A DNA stretch of 64,000 nucleotides from Diphasiastrum complanatum. Taxonomy: Eukaryota; Streptophyta; Lycopodiopsida; Lycopodiales; Lycopodiaceae. A program made the translations under genes and the position numbers. The first letter of the stretch is position 1. Each line of letters starts with the position of its first letter. The notes below the pieces were generated by a model. That model saw only the letters and a program-made list of their open reading frames with translations, ran no database searches and was not told the origin of the DNA. Where the stretch lies: positions 63,574,671-63,638,670 of the forward strand of contig CM055101.1 in the NCBI GenBank assembly GCA_029204225.1, written 5' to 3'. Below, in pieces: positions 1-12,278 of this stretch.

Positions 1-622
1 AAGGGGGCGGCGGAGGGGCGGCGCCTACAAACAGAACAAGCAGAAAACACCTAGTTGTCTCAAGTATTACAGTTGCAATCCTCTTGAATTCAAAACATCA
101 AGCTGATTATTGCCCAAAATTACTCTGTAATGTCAATCAAATACAAATGACCAAATGTAATTCACGAAATTTTACTACAGGGTTCAGCAGAGAAGTTTAT
201 CCTAGATCCATCTATTTCCACTTCAAACTATTGAAAGTGAATAAAAAAGAGAAACTACACACGCCAACACACGATAAAGGAAAGAGTGAATAATAAAGTG
301 GCTCATTTCATAAACGAATAAAGGGCGGGCCAGAAATACCGCCATCCACAACAGGCACAATAACATAAAACAAGGTACTATAACACGAACTTTTTATAGA
401 ATTAATGGTTATAGCCGAAATATATCAACTTTTTCACTATATTCAAATGGTTCAGAAACCGAATAAATCTAGACACACTCTTGCTTCACAAAAATTGCAT
501 CAGAATTTCGGAATATTATAACGAGCGGCCTTCTATTTCTGTACTACACATGGAGATTGACATACTAGATTGCAGTACCTGCTCACTTTTTAGCCATAAA
601 AATGTATCCCTGGAAAATAGAC
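1..622. other. 3' flank of eIF1A, no other gene seen
   Basis: This AT-rich stretch lies downstream of the minus-strand eIF1A stop codon and probably holds its 3' untranslated region. It opens with a short GC-rich run (1-27). Short ORFs here show no protein-like composition or recognisable domain. Confidence 0.4.
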
Positions 623-1060
623 CTAAATCTTGTCAATATCCTCATCCTCAAATTCAATGTAATCATCACCGCCGCCTTCTTCTTCCTCATCCATGCCACC
701 TGCAATACCCTCATTAAGCCGCAGATTGTCAGGAAGCTCTCCGTAAGCTTTCAAAAGCCGAGCCTCATCCGGCTGATACTTGAGTATGACATCAGCCTTA
801 TCATCTTGATAGTCTCGAAGGCCAACCAGTATGATATCCCCGGCAGCTATCCACACCTTCTTGTGCATCTTGCCACGGATATGGCACAGCCGCTTGGTGC
901 CATCGATGCACAGGGCCTCGCATCGGCCATTGCCGAGCATTCGCAGCACCTGGGCATATTCCTGGCCGTCTTCCTTGAACACCAGCTCCCTCTTCTCATC
1001 GTCCGCTTCGTTCTTGCCCCTCTTGCGATTCTTTCCTCCCTTTCCCTTGTTCTTCGGCAT
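623..1060 (-). CDS. eIF1A: eukaryotic translation initiation factor 1A (eIF1A)
   Basis: The 145-residue product is a complete eIF1A. In this family the protein binds the 40S ribosomal A site, helps load the eIF2-GTP-Met-tRNAi ternary complex and supports scanning and start-codon selection. The sequence shows a very basic N-terminal tail ([18 protein letters not shown]), a central OB-fold at about residues 25-95 containing [25 protein letters not shown] and [19 protein letters not shown], and an acidic C-terminal tail ending EDEDIDKI. Length matches plant eIF1A. The ATG at 1058-1060 fits the conserved [11 protein letters not shown] start, and there is no intron in the coding region. The neighbouring DNA shows no partner gene. 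Recognition is from family motifs and is very secure; what remains open is the 5' UTR structure. Confidence 0.97.
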   Translation of the reverse strand: MPKNKGKGGKNRKRGKNEADDEKRELVFKEDGQEYAQVLRMLGNGRCEALCIDGTKRLCHIRGKMHKKVWIAAGDIILVGLRDYQDDKADVILKYQPDEARLLKAYGELPDNLRLNEGIAGGMDEEEEGGGDDYIEFEDEDIDKI

Positions 1061-1796
1061 GGCCGCTGCCCTCCTTCCCTGGAACGCTCACAAAAATAAC
1101 GACCAAACCACACAAATATCTGCGATCCAACGCGCAAGCAGCAGCAGCACCGGCAAGAGCACAAAAGTAGAGTACTAACCAAAGGAAGCCAGGCGCACTA
1201 ATAAACAAAATCCCCCCCCCCCCCCCCCCCTCTTTTCTTGAGTATCCTACTGGAAGGCTATGTCTTTAATCCCATCACCATGGGACACTTCAAAAGCAAT
1301 CTTGATTGTGACATGTGTTCAACAATTAGCGGTTTAGATTTTTAAGAGACACCTTTGGCTCATTGTTAGTTGGAGGCTTGGCAAATTCCAAAGTTAATCC
1401 CATAATCGAGATTTTATTTGCACTCCATATCTATAGATATATATGTGTGTGTCTGTGTGTGTGTGCGTGAACCTACACAAGTTCTTCAAAGGTGTTGGTT
1501 GCGCCTCGGTGCTCACCCACAATTCATCTTGTATTGCCCCAACTTGTTCATACAACAAGCTCACAAATATGTCCAGACAAACCCAGGATCCACAACTAAG
1601 CTCGTATAGCCCCAACTTGTTTTATCTTAAGGTTATGTACATTGGATGGGTTTTGCTCTCTGAATTCCATGGGCCTGTCACTAGTGGCTGGGTCAATTGG
1701 GGTTCTATCACCTTGTTCAATATCAAGAATAAATGTTGTTTCTTGAATTTTTTTTAGTTTCATGAATAATTGCTCTCATGTTAGCAGGGTCACATC
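1061..1796. other. upstream region of eIF1A with poly-C tract and short (GT)n
   Basis: This should contain the 5' UTR and promoter of the minus-strand eIF1A. A 19-base C run lies at 1212-1230 and a short TG/TA-rich tract at about 1438-1466. I could not point to a convincing TATA box. ORFs here are chance frames. Confidence 0.4.
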
Positions 1797-2634
1797 TCAG
1801 ATAGCAAGCTCAAGATTTATTCTAGCTCTAGGTAAATTCAAATTTGATGTTTGGGGCTGAGGCTTCTTTAGAATTTTGGGACCTATGCCTTTAGGAGTCA
1901 TGGTTTTGAATTTTCTTTGTTTGGGTGGGGGCGAAGCAGTAGCATCAGGGGTTCTCTCCAAGGAACTGCGTTTTCTCTTGGGTGTTGAAATTAATCCTAT
2001 TTCTATAGAGGAATCAAGTGTCCAAGAATCTTTATGTGAAGAAGAACCCAAGCTCTTTCGAGAGGATAAAGACTTGACTGACTTTGTAAGCACATAATCC
2101 TCTTTTTTCTCCAAAGCTTCAACAACAATCAATTTTGAAATTTTCAATGTCTTAAAAAAAGGGACAACAATTACTTTGTTTAAACAAAACCCATGCTAAG
2201 CATAAAGAGAAATGTGTTATTCAAAACTAATTAAACTAATAGAAAGAGAATAAACTTACAATGGTTTTCAAAGCTTCGTCGAAGAAAACTTTTAGAATGG
2301 CATGCTTACAAAGACGAATCTTCATGAAGCCATTCTCTAGAATGTATAAGAAAACTTTCCTATCAATGGCTCTTATCACAACGTTGGTGAAACATTCATC
2401 ATTATCTGCAACCGCTACCTCGTAAAGCACGTGGCCTTGTCCTTTAAAAGTAGACAACCCTTTGCCAGAAGTATCAACAGTCCAAAGGAAGAGGTCTATC
2501 AATTTTTGGCCCTCGCAATCTTTAGTAAAGTAGAACATGTGCTTAGTCATGTCTACCTTTTGGAGATTAGATGGGTCAAACATATCAATTGTTGAGTGAG
2601 CAAGCCCTAGTTGAGATGAACAACTTAGATACAA
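1797..2634 (-). CDS. unknown protein, two apparent exons, 5' end not found
   Basis: I do not recognise this gene. Two minus-strand open stretches join cleanly. The upper exon (up to about 2634, lower edge 2260) ends in a good donor (ATT followed by GTAAGT), and the lower exon starts at 2150 after a T-rich tract and AG. The junction is phase 0 and reading continues to a stop at 1797-1799. The upper exon looks globular (residues such as YFTKDCEGQKLIDLFLW and VVIRAIDRKVFLYILENGF). The lower part is basic and low-complexity, rich in Ser, Lys and Pro (TPKRKRSSLE, PPPKQRKFK), like a disordered nuclear-type tail. No ATG or upstream exon was identified. The CT microsatellites begin just beyond. It could be a host gene fragment or part of an unrecognised mobile element. 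Confidence 0.35.
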
Positions 2635-2815
2635 AGCAATGGAGGTAAGGACATCATTTGTAACATCATTTTAGCTTTATAGACAGTTTTTTCTCTCAAT
2701 GGGTTAGTGAATTGTATTCTTTGGAAAGATCATTTGTCATTGATCTGTGGAAGGTAAAAGAGAGAATTCAACAAACGCAACATCATTCTCCAAAAAACAA
2801 GTTACATAAAAAAAA

Positions 2816-2986
<171 letters not shown>

Positions 2987-3123
2987 CTCACTCCCCATGC
3001 TCTTCCTCACTCATCATCTCTCCCTCCTCTACACCATCCATGTGCAACGCATCAAACCAAGCGTTGTGGCTAAGAAGAATGATCCCCCTGCAACCTTTGC
3101 TACTACTGTGATATGAGCTTCAT

Positions 3124-4348
<1,225 letters not shown>

Positions 4349-6137
4349 CTATTGATGAGAAAAACCTTTCGCTACCAGTCTTGCCTTGTGTTTCGTTACA
4401 TTCACGTCTGGTCCGTATTTGAGCTTGAAGACCCATTTGCATTTGATAGTCTTGCGCTTATGTGGTAATGGCTCCAACGTCCATACTTGGTTCTTCCTCA
4501 TGGACTCCATCTCTTCGTTCATGGCTTGGATCCATCTGTCCTTTTCTGGACCTTCAATCGCCTCCTCGAAAGTCTGTGGTTCGCCACTGAACCGGCAGAA
4601 CTCTTCTGATGTGGAAGCTGAGCTGCCTGGCACATATCTTGATGGCGCTCTTCGTGGTCTTGTCGACCTTCTAGGAGATCCTCCTGAAACAGCTATGCCT
4701 TTGTCCTTGTCTGCTCTACTTGGTCCGAAAACATTTTGGTTTACAGGAACTACGACAGCAGGTTGCCTCTCGAATCTTTCTTCGTCAAATTCGTCGCTCG
4801 AATGGGAGACGACTCGAAAATCTTCGTTTTCGTGTTCGTCATCTGCTCCCTCAGTCGTTGGCGGCAAATAGTACTGTCTCTCCAGAACTTCATAGTTGAC
4901 AGGATCGTCGTTGGCCATTGTCCTGCTCTCATCGAATCTGACATCTCTCACTATTTTCACAGTGTTCGTGTCTGGCATGTAGACTCTGTAGTATGACGAA
5001 TTGTTGTCATAACCTACCAGAAATTGCTGCTCGGCTTTCTCATCGAGCTTCTTTTGAAGCTTATTAGGAATATGTGCATAAGCTGCACAGCCAAAGATTC
5101 TGACGTGAGACAGGTTGGGCTTTCTACCCCACCATAGCTCATGTGGTGTTGTGTGAGAAACACCAGACTTGTCTGTTCTGTTCAGGATGTATGCGGCTGT
5201 AGCTACTGCTTCAGCCCACAGTGCCCTTGGAGCTTTCGAGTAGGCCATCATGCATCTGGCTGCTTCCATTAGGTCATGTTCTCTCATTCAGCAACACCAT
5301 TGTGCTGCGGTGTGTAGGCTGCAGTTCTTCTGTGAATGATGCCACGGTCATTGCAGAAGTCAGTGAAGCGATTCGAGATGTATTCGCCACCTCGATCTGT
5401 TCTGATATGCTTCACTTTGTTGCATGTGCATCTTTCTGCCCAATTCACATATTCTGTGAATTTGTCAAGTGCTTCAGATTTATTCTGAATGAAATACACT
5501 CTGGTAGATTTGCTAGAATCATCAGTGAAGGTTATGTAATACTTTGAACGAACCTCCTACTGAGATCACGTTGAATGGTCCGCAGATGTCAAAGTGCACT
5601 AGCTCCAGAATCTTTGTCGTTCTGTAGGAGTCTTTGATGAATGGTGTGCGTGACATCTTGCCCTTCAAACATGCATTACAGGTGGTCAAACTGGTTGCAT
5701 TCGAGATGTTGACCCCTGTTATCGCTCCATGATGGCTTGTCTGGTAAAGTGCCATTGAGTTCATGGCAGAGTCTTCTATGCCACAGAGTGTCTGGCGAGT
5801 CGTCATGAGTCTGATGCACCTGATCTGCAGGTAGGCATACCTTCAGATGATATAGGTTCTCTTTCCTTCTGCCTTGAGCGATGAGAGTACTGGCACTGGC
5901 ATCAATCACGTTGCATGCTTCGTCAGAAAACGTCACACGCATCCTTGCATCTTCTATTCTTGCTACAGAGAGCAAGTCTTGTTGCACTTGATGTCTAGAT
6001 CCATCTCCAAGAACTATGAATCTTGAGGGATCTGCACTTCTGAAATCAGACATGATTCGTCTTGATGTCACGAAGTGTGAGGTGGCTCCTGAATCTAGGA
6101 TCACCTCATGTGTGTCAGATGTTGATGCTGCACACAC
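4349..6137 (-). mobile_element. Ty1/copia retrotransposon fragment (protease to start of RT), broken
   Basis: Reading down the minus strand the order is copia-type: aspartic protease (about 6137-6000, motif ILDSGATSHFV), GAG-pre-integrase (about 5880-5650, LWHRRLCHELNG and a CxxCxxGK segment), integrase core (about 5500-5290, HIRTDRGGEYIS and YTPQHNGVAE), the linker with WGRKPNLSHVRIFGCAAYAHIP, and the first residues of reverse transcriptase (VWTLEPLP, CKWVFKLKYGPDVNVTKHKARLVAKGF) at about 4480-4349. In copia elements these cut the polyprotein and insert cDNA. The coding sequence is broken by frame changes near 5285, 5510-5540 and 5680-5750. The remainder of RT and RNase H is missing, since the left end stops at about 4349. 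No gag was recognised. The fragment is non-functional. Confidence 0.93.
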
Positions 6138-7478
6138 GGACTTTTGTCTGTATTTCGTCTTGATTGCTTACTAGCATCAGACTACTACATTACACTGTAT
6201 GTGTATTTAGTTGATCTATATGTCAAATATCATCTAGTAAGTATGGTCGCTCTATTCCAAAACTGCCTGAAACTGCAGCCGTAGGCTAAAAACAGTATGT
6301 TGAGGCCAATTGTGATGTCAGTAGTCAAAAATATTGACCTGCACTTTTTTCCTTACTAGGCCACCCGCCGCTTTCCCACCAAATTGAAAGCCAAATCGGC
6401 GTCGCCTTCCGAAATGCACTTTGTCACCAACTCCCAACTACGTGCCCAATGGAATGGTGAAATCACTTTTGGTGCAATCCGAACACTTTCTCTGCTGCAA
6501 TCACTCTATTTTGTGGTACCGTACTTGCAGGTACAGTCAGGGTGCCCTTCGTTTGGAGGTTACAGCCTTTTGTTTGGGTCAAAACGGATAAAGGACCCAA
6601 AAGTAGGGACTTTTCTAGTTTTTGAACTGTTTCTTCAAAATGAAGAAACTCTACCCTTCAGTGAATTTGGACCCAACTCTCACTTCAAACTAAGATTTTT
6701 AGGCCCACAACTATTTTTGGACTCTTGATCTTTACCACATATCTATGTGACTTAAAATCTGACGGTGGTCCGTGATCTAGTGCGCCGAGCTACTTCCCTC
6801 CAGTCACAAGACCCCTTCTAGCACTATGTGCCTCCTAGCGCTAGCTGCGTGCGATCTGTCTCCTCCTCCCTGTCTATGGCCGTGCCTACCCTGGATTATC
6901 TTTGTCTGATCAAATTTGTTATCTGATTGATTTGAGCACGATCTGAGGCCTGGAGCGGGGTCGCCCTACTGATTCCAAATCTATAGAGTGTTCAAACGTG
7001 GAATTCCGTGGAGAAACGGTGATTTTTGCTCAACTTGAAAAAGTGGCTTTCTTTCACCTTTTAACGCAAATCTACTAGGTTATCAGTCTGTAGACAAATC
7101 TCTGACATAAAACTCAGAATCTCTCCATGGCTGGTTGATAGCATGATTAGCTTCCTTCTTGTCTTTACGGCATCCAAAACGGAGCACAAACAGCGAAGAA
7201 ATCACCAGTTATGTGTAGAAAACCGTAACCCCAAACCGGTTTCAATTTTCATTGTTGGCTTCAAAATTGTCAATTTTCCACCAAATTTATTCTTGTCTGA
7301 TGCTATGCACATGCTAATAAGCCCTCTGCTGAGCTTGGCAAGCCTCTATAAACTAGAATTTGTGCACCAGTGCCTTACATCTGTCTTCAACCCGTCATAA
7401 ATCCCGAACTCTCAAAAGACTGCTCTTCTCCCGAAGCTCTCTTCAATGGCGACACTATACTGTGTACACTCCCTGCAC
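6138..7478. other. decayed region between copia protease and a primer-binding-like site
   Basis: If the copia fragment and the primer-binding-like site at 7479-7491 belong to one element, gag should lie here on the minus strand. I could not recognise gag residues or a zinc knuckle. Small ORFs (for example 6384-6728 and 7143-7400) have no identifiable domain. Confidence 0.35.
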
Positions 7479-7491
7479 GGCTCTGAGACCA
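7479..7491 (-). other. putative retrotransposon primer binding site
   Basis: The minus strand reads TGGTCTCAGAGCC, one mismatch from the initiator-tRNA-Met complementary site TGGTATCAGAGCC used by many plant LTR elements. Orientation agrees with the copia fragment at 4349-6137, so 7492 to about 7700 may be what remains of its 5' LTR. No matching 3' LTR was found. Confidence 0.5.
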
Positions 7492-7699
7492 ATTTAGAAT
7501 TTGCTTCGAACATGAATACAGATCATGCTACACAGTAACACAGACAAAACAACACTCTCCACAACAAACTCACATAGCAACTGTATTTCTCAAAATGAAA
7601 ATACACTATACATATAGTTCTTCACTATGGCAACCCATGCATGACCCAGGTTGCCATTGACGGGACGCGTGTCCCATTGACTCGCCTCGTGGCGAGGCA

Positions 7700-8030
7700 G
7701 TTTTGTCAAGTTTAAGACTTTTGTTGAGAAGCATCATGATCACAAGATCAAAGCTCTTAGAAGTGATAATGGTGGAGAATATATCTCCAATGAATTTAAA
7801 GACTTTTGTGATCGAGAAGGGATTAAGGAGGAGTTATCTTGTCCCTACACCCCTCAACAAAATGGGGTGCCCGAGAGGACGAATAGGCCGCTCTATAAAT
7901 GGTAAATCATCTTATGAGTTGTTATATGGAGAAAGGCCTAATCTCAAAGGCTTGAAGGTGTTTGGATGCATTTGTTATGTACATGTCCCTTTGGACACAA
8001 GGACTTCCACTCATTTACAATGAAAACATC
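7700..8030 (+). mobile_element. Ty1/copia integrase fragment, rearranged
   Basis: In one plus-strand frame (from about 7704) the DNA encodes a copia integrase core piece with KALRSDNGGEYISNEF, DFCDREGI and PYTPQQNGVPERTNR. It then jumps to the downstream piece SSYELLYGERPNLKGLKVFGCICYVHVP in a different frame, which implies a deletion of the intervening catalytic region. Its orientation is opposite to the neighbouring copia fragment and its residues differ, so it is an independent insertion relic. Confidence 0.85.
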
Positions 8031-8285
8031 TCGACCCAACACCTAGCATCCAATCCAATCTATCATCCAATCCAACATAGAAGTTCCTCAGCATTTTGAA
8101 AATTCTAGCTTTAATAGTCTGATGAAATTCCACTTATAAGTGGCGATGTGGCACATGCCACATGGAAAGATGCTTAGTCCTATGTCCAAAAGTGTAAATT
8201 CCTCACACGAGTTCTTACAGGTGAGTACAAAGTGCACATTACCATAGTAGAGAGATTGTAGGACTATTTTTAGCAATTTTTGCCT
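8031..8285. other. unassigned spacer
   Basis: Short AT-rich stretch between the copia integrase relic and an LTR end. Nothing recognisable. Confidence 0.3.
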
Positions 8286-9104
8286 TGTTGATGGATCTCA
8301 AGATTTGGGACCATAAATGGATCTTCAAGCGATCCACAAGAGATGTTGACTAATAGTTAGATTGATCTTCCACAAATCTATTGATCAGATCTTGATCTAG
8401 ATCAAAAACATGCACTTAGCTAGCAAGGACAACAATTACTTTGATAATTTAGTGGATGGGTGGGCTCACACATGTAAAACCTTGTCACAGTATGGACAGT
8501 GGACAGAGAGTGAATTACATTAACTATTGATAGCATTCAATTCATAAAATCAAAACACAAATGGTGGAAACAACATGGATTTGTCTCATAATCAAGATCA
8601 CTCATCAAACTTGTTATTCACAAAGATGATCTATATATAGATCCAATACATTTCAACCTGATATGCTGACTCAGTAGGCCTGGCATGTGTGGGAATGCCA
8701 CATCACTTTCAAATCCATGAATCAATGCTAGATAAGCACCCACCTCGTCGATTCCTAGATTGATGTCATTGTCTCACCTTGATTTTCCTTGATTTGAGAA
8801 AAAATTTCTAACTTCTAGGAACCTACACAATCAACTCCTATGATCATCTACTGATATTTTCTAGATATGTACACATGTGGGAATAGCCTCTCACACGTGA
8901 GAAATCACCATTATTCACATGGGTATGCTTGATCAACTAGTGATAGCTTGCCAAACGGCAATTTTCAACTTGACTAGCTTTTCACTAGTTCACACATATG
9001 TAAATCAAGATTTTTTCTATCTAGCCAAATTGAATGCATCTAGGCCTAATATCCACATGTGAGAACAGGATCCACACATGTGGGATCAAGTTATACACAT
9101 AACA
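8286..9104 (-). mobile_element. LTR of a copia-like element, minus orientation
   Basis: The lower edge reads TGTTGAT at 8286, the reverse complement of the ATCAACA end seen at 59641-59647, where it is followed by a primer binding site. This identifies the segment as an LTR with its 3' end at 8286. It is rich in CACATGTG-type palindromes. Related LTR pieces lie at 11898-12278, 52880-53253 and 59215-59647. The upper edge is approximate. Confidence 0.65.
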
Positions 9105-9336
9105 TCAGCATCAGAAAACTTCTTCTGATTATTGGAGTTTCTATAACAAGAGTTATCACTCTCAACGACTGTAAGCTGAAGTTATTACTTCAAGCATTGT
9201 ACTCATTGTTTGATATAAATTAAAGTGCAAATTTTCAGTCCTACTACTGCTTCATTTCGTTGTGCATTTGTTTAAATCATTCAATTTGAATATTTTGCTA
9301 TTGTTTGTGGCGTTTCCGATCCTACACGCACCCGCT
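9105..9336 (+). mobile_element. 3' part of the LTR of a second copia family
   Basis: This matches, in opposite orientation, the inner part of the complete LTR at 56879-57449 and ends GATCCTACA exactly where that LTR ends. Only about the last 230 bp are present, fused directly to the neighbouring LTR at its left. The flanking sequence beyond the end (with ACCCGCTCGAG) is shared with the other copy. Confidence 0.7.
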
Positions 9337-10360
9337 CGAGCTTCCGCTAGACTAACCTCTCGATTTTCGACATATTGAAACATAGAAAACACCATATTCA
9401 TGGCATAAAATTTATGTACTTGTAATTCGTGATAATTCGTATAACTATCAACATCAACAAAATTATTTTAATAGTTTAAAGATTATTTCAAAAAATATCA
9501 TTCAACTTCACCTCATTTTTTTTCTTAATATACCTAGTAGAATTATGCCAAGAATCAATGATTGAACGAGCTTGTGAAATTCCACACTTTAAGTTTTATT
9601 CAAATAGAAGAAAAATAAGAATATTGTTTAAGATTCTTTTATATTTCTAGACCTTGACAATTGTAATAAATTTCTAAATGATTTGGTGAATGATTTATTA
9701 AAAAAGATTCTATCCTACTCAATTTTTTTGTAGCATGCCCAAGTACCTAAGATTTGTTAATATAGATCTATTTCCATCCACTACAATATATTCAAGTAGA
9801 AAAAAAAATTGGAAGATGGTCAAGACATCAATAGATTGCAGTTTCAAGATCTAATAATTCATTTACAACAAATTACGTAGGAACAATGGATATTCAACAT
9901 ATATAAGTGGTTTAACATTGTAGCTTACAATGGTTGTAGTTAATATTTTGAAGTTTGACATTTGACATAAATATTTAAAGATATTGAATACATAAACTAA
10001 TTGATTGGTGCAATAAAGATCTATGAGTGTATTTACCATTTCTATTTCTATCGAGAGCTTGCGACATCATAGTGATTACAACATATCTATATTGACATTT
10101 TTTTGTTTTTGTTTTTAGGCAAGTGTGGTCATGTATATGTCAGTACAAACATTGACAAAATGATATGGAGGATTAAGTTCATACTCCATCGAACATTAGG
10201 AACTACTCTACATTAATGTACTTTGCATCAAAGAAGCACAATGTAATAGCTTTTAAAAGAATTTCATAACTAATGAAATGTAGGCCTAAATTCTAATTTA
10301 AAGGCCTTATACTAAAAGATGAGTTTATTTAAGCTTTTTACTTTATTGAACAAACAATTC
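9337..10360. other. non-coding repeat DNA shared with 55840-56878
   Basis: AT-rich sequence without coding capacity. It recurs inverted in the second mosaic copy with many small differences, so it belongs to the repeat, possibly an LTR or untranslated part of a gypsy element whose integrase fragment follows. Confidence 0.55.
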
Positions 10361-10368
10361 TCACCAAC

Positions 10369-10674
10369 TTGCCTCTTACGCAATTACAACATGATTCTAT
10401 CTTCGTCATAGTTGACAGACTCACTAAGATGGCTCATTTTATTCCAATGCGTAAAAAAATTGATGTGTCTAAAGTAGCTAGCCTATTCATCGAGTATGTG
10501 TTCAGACTTCATGGGTTACCGTTATCCATAGTGTCTGGCAAAGATACTCGATTTACTGGGAACTTTTGGACAATAGTTATAAATATTTGTCACCCTAACT
10601 TGGGTATGGAGAAGGTGGAAGATCATGAAAATCTCAACTTTATCATGTTAGGCCTCAAGCTTAGTCAAGTGTAG
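10369..10674 (+). pseudogene. Ty3/gypsy integrase core fragment
   Basis: The frame encodes a gypsy integrase piece: IFVIVDRLTKMAHFIP, then FIEYVFRLHGLPLSIVSG, then DTRFTGNFW. In gypsy integrases the Asp in the DRLTKMAHF strand and the Asp in the D-RFT-FW strand are two of the three catalytic acidic residues. Here the segment ends soon after, with no third acidic residue, RT or chromodomain. A near-identical fragment sits at 55510-55806 on the other strand. It is too short to be active. Confidence 0.88.
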
Positions 10675-11510
10675 GTCCCAAATCTATGTGCTCTATGTGC
10701 AAAATCATGAAAATCCTACTTTAGGCCAAGTATCAAACTTGGAAGCCTGTTGGAGACACCCAAATTGTATCTGGATGTTCTAACGCAAGCCTCCTACAAG
10801 CATGCCATTAGAAATGTGTGTCATTTCTAGTTAGTCTTTATGAAATTCTCTTGAAGACCTCCCTCCCTTGGTTAATTAATGATCTACTTCATATTTGTGA
10901 CAACATTTTCTATCTTTGTATGTGGTTGGATTTGTAGGATCTAGAGTGGACATAGCTCTATGATTTATTGTCATACTTCAGATTTGATGTAACCTTCAGG
11001 TTCTTCTTGTATCAACCTTGTTTGGATCTAACTTGATCTTGAATATTAGACGCGATTGTTCTTCCTTGATAAAATTGTGAAATATAGCAAATCCTAGCTT
11101 GGTTGTACGTAGTTTTTTATGTACTTTTAAATCCACATGTGTGAATCCATGTTGCCACATGTGAGGTCTACTCTAGATAGGTTAGATCTCATTCATAGGG
11201 TTAGTTAGGTTTGTTTGGTCACGATTCCTAGATTATAGGACCAAATTCCTTGAATCATGGTGGTTGATCTACCTAGCCACCACCTAACTCGAGTGGAGAT
11301 GAGCTCTTGTACATGCAATCTATTTCCCATAGTAATGCCTTAGAATTTTTGAGAGCAATTTGGCAATCTTGAGTTCCTTCACTATGTGCATTGTGTTTCT
11401 TGTGATCTAAATGAAAACTAATTGTTATTAATATTTTTCTCTGATAAAAGGCCGTACCACACACGTGTGGATTTGGATCTCCATTTTTTTATCATTAATT
11501 AGATTGCTCT
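10675..11510. other. non-coding repeat DNA shared with 54480-55500
   Basis: Contains several CACATGTG and CACACGTG palindromes and a 63-codon frame (11273-11464, minus) also present in the other copy. No recognised domain, so that frame is probably not a gene. Confidence 0.5.
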
Positions 11511-11513
11511 TGA

Positions 11514-11760
11514 TTTCCTTCTTGAGCCTAGTGAAAAATTGAACTCTACAAACTACTCCATATGGAAGGTGAAAATGGAGTCACTATTGGTACTCCAAGA
11601 TCTCTTTTACTTAGTCCTTGAAGAAATGGATGAACCTCTTGGAGGACAAGAATTGGTCAAATATAAGAAGAAGGCTAGGCTAGCACTTCATTGCATCAAA
11701 ATGAATGTTAGCAATGACCTCTTGATCATCAAATTCACATGATTAACAATGATATATTTT
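11514..11760 (+). pseudogene. copia gag N-terminal fragment
   Basis: The frame has the look of plant copia gag: LNSTNYSIWKVKMES, LVLEEMDEPLGG, then KKARLALHCIKMNVSNDLL. It matches the gag at 60241-60450 (TSTNYGKW, QEEAEDEPLGGQEQVRYKRK-like spacing, ALHCMKMNVSNDHL) and an inverted copy at 53405-53690. It stops after about 75 codons and runs into LTR sequence, so most of gag and all of pol are deleted. Confidence 0.75.
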
Positions 11761-11897
11761 CATATCCTTCTTGGATCTAGGGTTTAGGTTTGCCACTCAG
11801 CCATATGTGACCTAACCCTAAATTCAATGCCCTAAAATAGGTCATCAACCTTGGAATTGACCTCATTGTTAAAATTGTCAAAATCCAACTTCAATCT

Positions 11898-12278
11898 ATG
11901 ATGTTATGTGTATAACTTGATCCCACACATGAATGTTTAGGCCTAGATGCATTTCTATCTAGAAAAAATCTTGATTTACGTATGTGTGAACTAGTGAAAA
12001 GCTAGTCAAGTTGGAAATTGTTCCCACATGTGAGAGGCTGTTCACATGTGTACATATTTGGAAAATATCAGTAGATCATCATAGGAGTTAATTGTGTAAG
12101 TTCCTATGAGTTAGGAAAATTTCCTCAAATCAAGGAAAATCAAGGTGAGGCAATGACATCATCAATCTAGGAATCAAAGAGGTGGGTGCTTATCTAGCAT
12201 TGATTGGTGGATTTGAGAGTGATGTGGCATTCACACGTGCCAGGCCTGCTAAGTCAGCATATCAAGTCGAAATGTACT
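11898..12278 (+). mobile_element. partial LTR, plus orientation
   Basis: Reads like the first half of the LTR at 8286-9104 but in opposite orientation, from TGATGTTATGTGTATAAC to about 12278, where similarity breaks off. It directly follows a gag fragment, as if pol had been deleted between gag and 3' LTR. Confidence 0.65.

Larger units (their letters stand above)
8286..12278. repeat. retroelement mosaic, copy 1 of a large inverted repeat pair
   Basis: The segments here recur in reverse order and orientation at about 52880-59647. Matched pairs are 8286-8640 with 59215-59647; 9105-9336 with 56879-57110; 9337-10360 with 55840-56878; 10369-10674 with 55510-55806; 10675-11510 with 54480-55500; 11514-11760 with 53405-53690; and 11761-12270 with 52880-53400. 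The match was seen by eye, including two corresponding protein fragments. Copy 2 is longer because of later insertions. Confidence 0.85.

Noticed and set aside
4386-4871. Plus-strand 161-codon ORF
   Set aside because: It is the antisense shadow of the copia integrase/RT linker encoded on the minus strand.
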